Part shown: piece after piece, positions 63,622 to 64,000 of the stretch | How positions within the stretch are numbered: position 1 is the stretch's first letter | Layout of the letters: every line of letters starts with the position of its first letter | Origin: an uncultured Neomegalonema sp. | GTDB lineage: Bacteria; Pseudomonadota; Alphaproteobacteria; Rhodobacterales; Rhodobacteraceae | Length of the DNA stretch: 64,000 nucleotides | Assembly (NCBI GenBank): GCA_938008165.1 | Contig: CALLLP010000006.1 | Span: 1-64,000, forward strand | Direction: 5' to 3' | Notes under the pieces: model-generated | What the model was told of the DNA's origin: nothing | Database searches by the model: none | Seen by the model: only the letters and a program-made list of their open reading frames with translations | Program-made: the position numbers and the translations under genes

Positions 63622-64000
63622 ATGCGTTACTGGCTGTTCAAGTCCGAACCGGACAAATGGTCCTGGGACCAGCAGGTCGCCAAGGGCGAGGCAGGCGAGG
63701 AATGGGACGGCATCCGCAACTATCAGGCGCGCAATAACATGCGTGAGATGCAGATTGGCGACCGGGGCTTTTTCTATCATTCCAATGCGGGCAAGGACAT
63801 CGTGGGCATCGTGGAGGTCTGCGCGCTCAGCCATCCCGATTCCACCACCGATGACGAGCGCTGGGATTGTGTGGACATCAAGGCCGTGCGCCCGTTCAAA
63901 ACCCCCGTGACCCTCGCGCAGATCAAGGCAAGCCCAGAGCTTGAGGATATCTCTCTCGTGCGCCAGTCGCGCCTCTCCGTCGCGCCGATCACCGCCGAGG
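63622..64000 (+). CDS. EVE domain protein, C-terminus outside window
   Basis: The 126 visible residues begin MRYWLFKSEPDKWSWDQQ and continue through WDGIRNYQARNNMREMQIGD and GFFYHSNAGKDIVGIVEV, the PUA-like EVE fold that recognises modified bases or RNA. AGAGGTAGAG lies just ahead of the ATG. The frame runs off the right edge. It follows skp after a 194-bp gap and probably has its own promoter. Confidence 0.9.
   Translation, partial: MRYWLFKSEPDKWSWDQQVAKGEAGEEWDGIRNYQARNNMREMQIGDRGFFYHSNAGKDIVGIVEVCALSHPDSTTDDERWDCVDIKAVRPFKTPVTLAQIKASPELEDISLVRQSRLSVAPITAE

Overview
The window is a gene-dense, high-GC chromosomal segment of an alphaproteobacterium. It is most likely a member of the Rhodobacterales (Roseobacter/Rhodobacter-like). 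The evidence is an L-malyl-CoA/beta-methylmalyl-CoA lyase of the Rhodobacter Mcl1 type, a separate pterin-methyltransferase/MTHFR-like/'virulence factor' set of the kind linked to split methionine synthase, the PhyR-NepR-EcfG general stress locus, DUF2794, a tatABC-ATPase operon and the pyrH-frr-uppS-cdsA-dxr-rseP-bamA-skp operon. I saw no rRNA, tRNA, CRISPR array, prophage or insertion sequence. Both ends cut a gene: aroA on the left and an EVE-domain gene on the right.

Layout. 1-2.2 kb: aroA and nudC (minus). 2.2-6.5 kb: small SRP RNA, one unknown gene, obgE, proB, proA. 6.7-10.9 kb: mcl1, a TPR lipoprotein, modAB without modC, an acyl-carrier protein and a small membrane protein. 10.9-14.3 kb: folate/corrinoid one-carbon genes, with a canonical metF divergent from a methyltransferase, an MTHFR-like protein and a 'virulence factor' protein. 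14.4-17.6 kb: ppx/gppA, rlmE and an orphan ABC ATPase with a foldable 5' leader. 17.7-20.9 kb: tatABC, an ATPase and idi. 20.9-29.4 kb: pyrF, a large palindrome, an anchored acidic protein, a thiolase, pyrG, a cell-surface protein with a C-terminal sorting-type tail, an ATPase, grpE and hrcA. 29.5-32 kb: a flavin oxidoreductase and DUF2794.

32-36 kb holds two DUF4178 proteins, a previously hidden 50-residue ORF, DUF350 and a membrane-embedded spermidine-synthase homologue, all joined by stop/start overlaps or short gaps. 35.8-38.6 kb (minus) holds a radical SAM protein and a DUF4130-UdgX protein with a perfect alphaproteobacterial LexA box in front. 38.6-43.5 kb: a metallopeptidase, a structured intergenic region, the glutathione-dependent formaldehyde dehydrogenase, rhodanese, a TPP enzyme and MarC. 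43.5-47 kb: the general stress response locus. 47.2-54.6 kb: an envelope-associated module with two secreted proteins, a 30-residue lipoprotein, XpaC-like, TelA, two DUF2927 lipoproteins and an SPFH-GYF protein. 54.7-63.4 kb: the lipid/envelope biogenesis operon ending at skp.

The strongest candidates for something new are these. The two DUF2927 lipoproteins in the TelA module keep a metzincin-like sequence frame but have lost the zinc-binding histidines. The DUF4178/DUF350/TM-SpeE operon carries a hidden small ORF. A LexA box fronts the radical SAM-UdgX pair. Two intergenic regions (16415-16481 and 39419-39516) can fold extensively. Functions are inferred from recognised families and motifs by eye; no database search was run.
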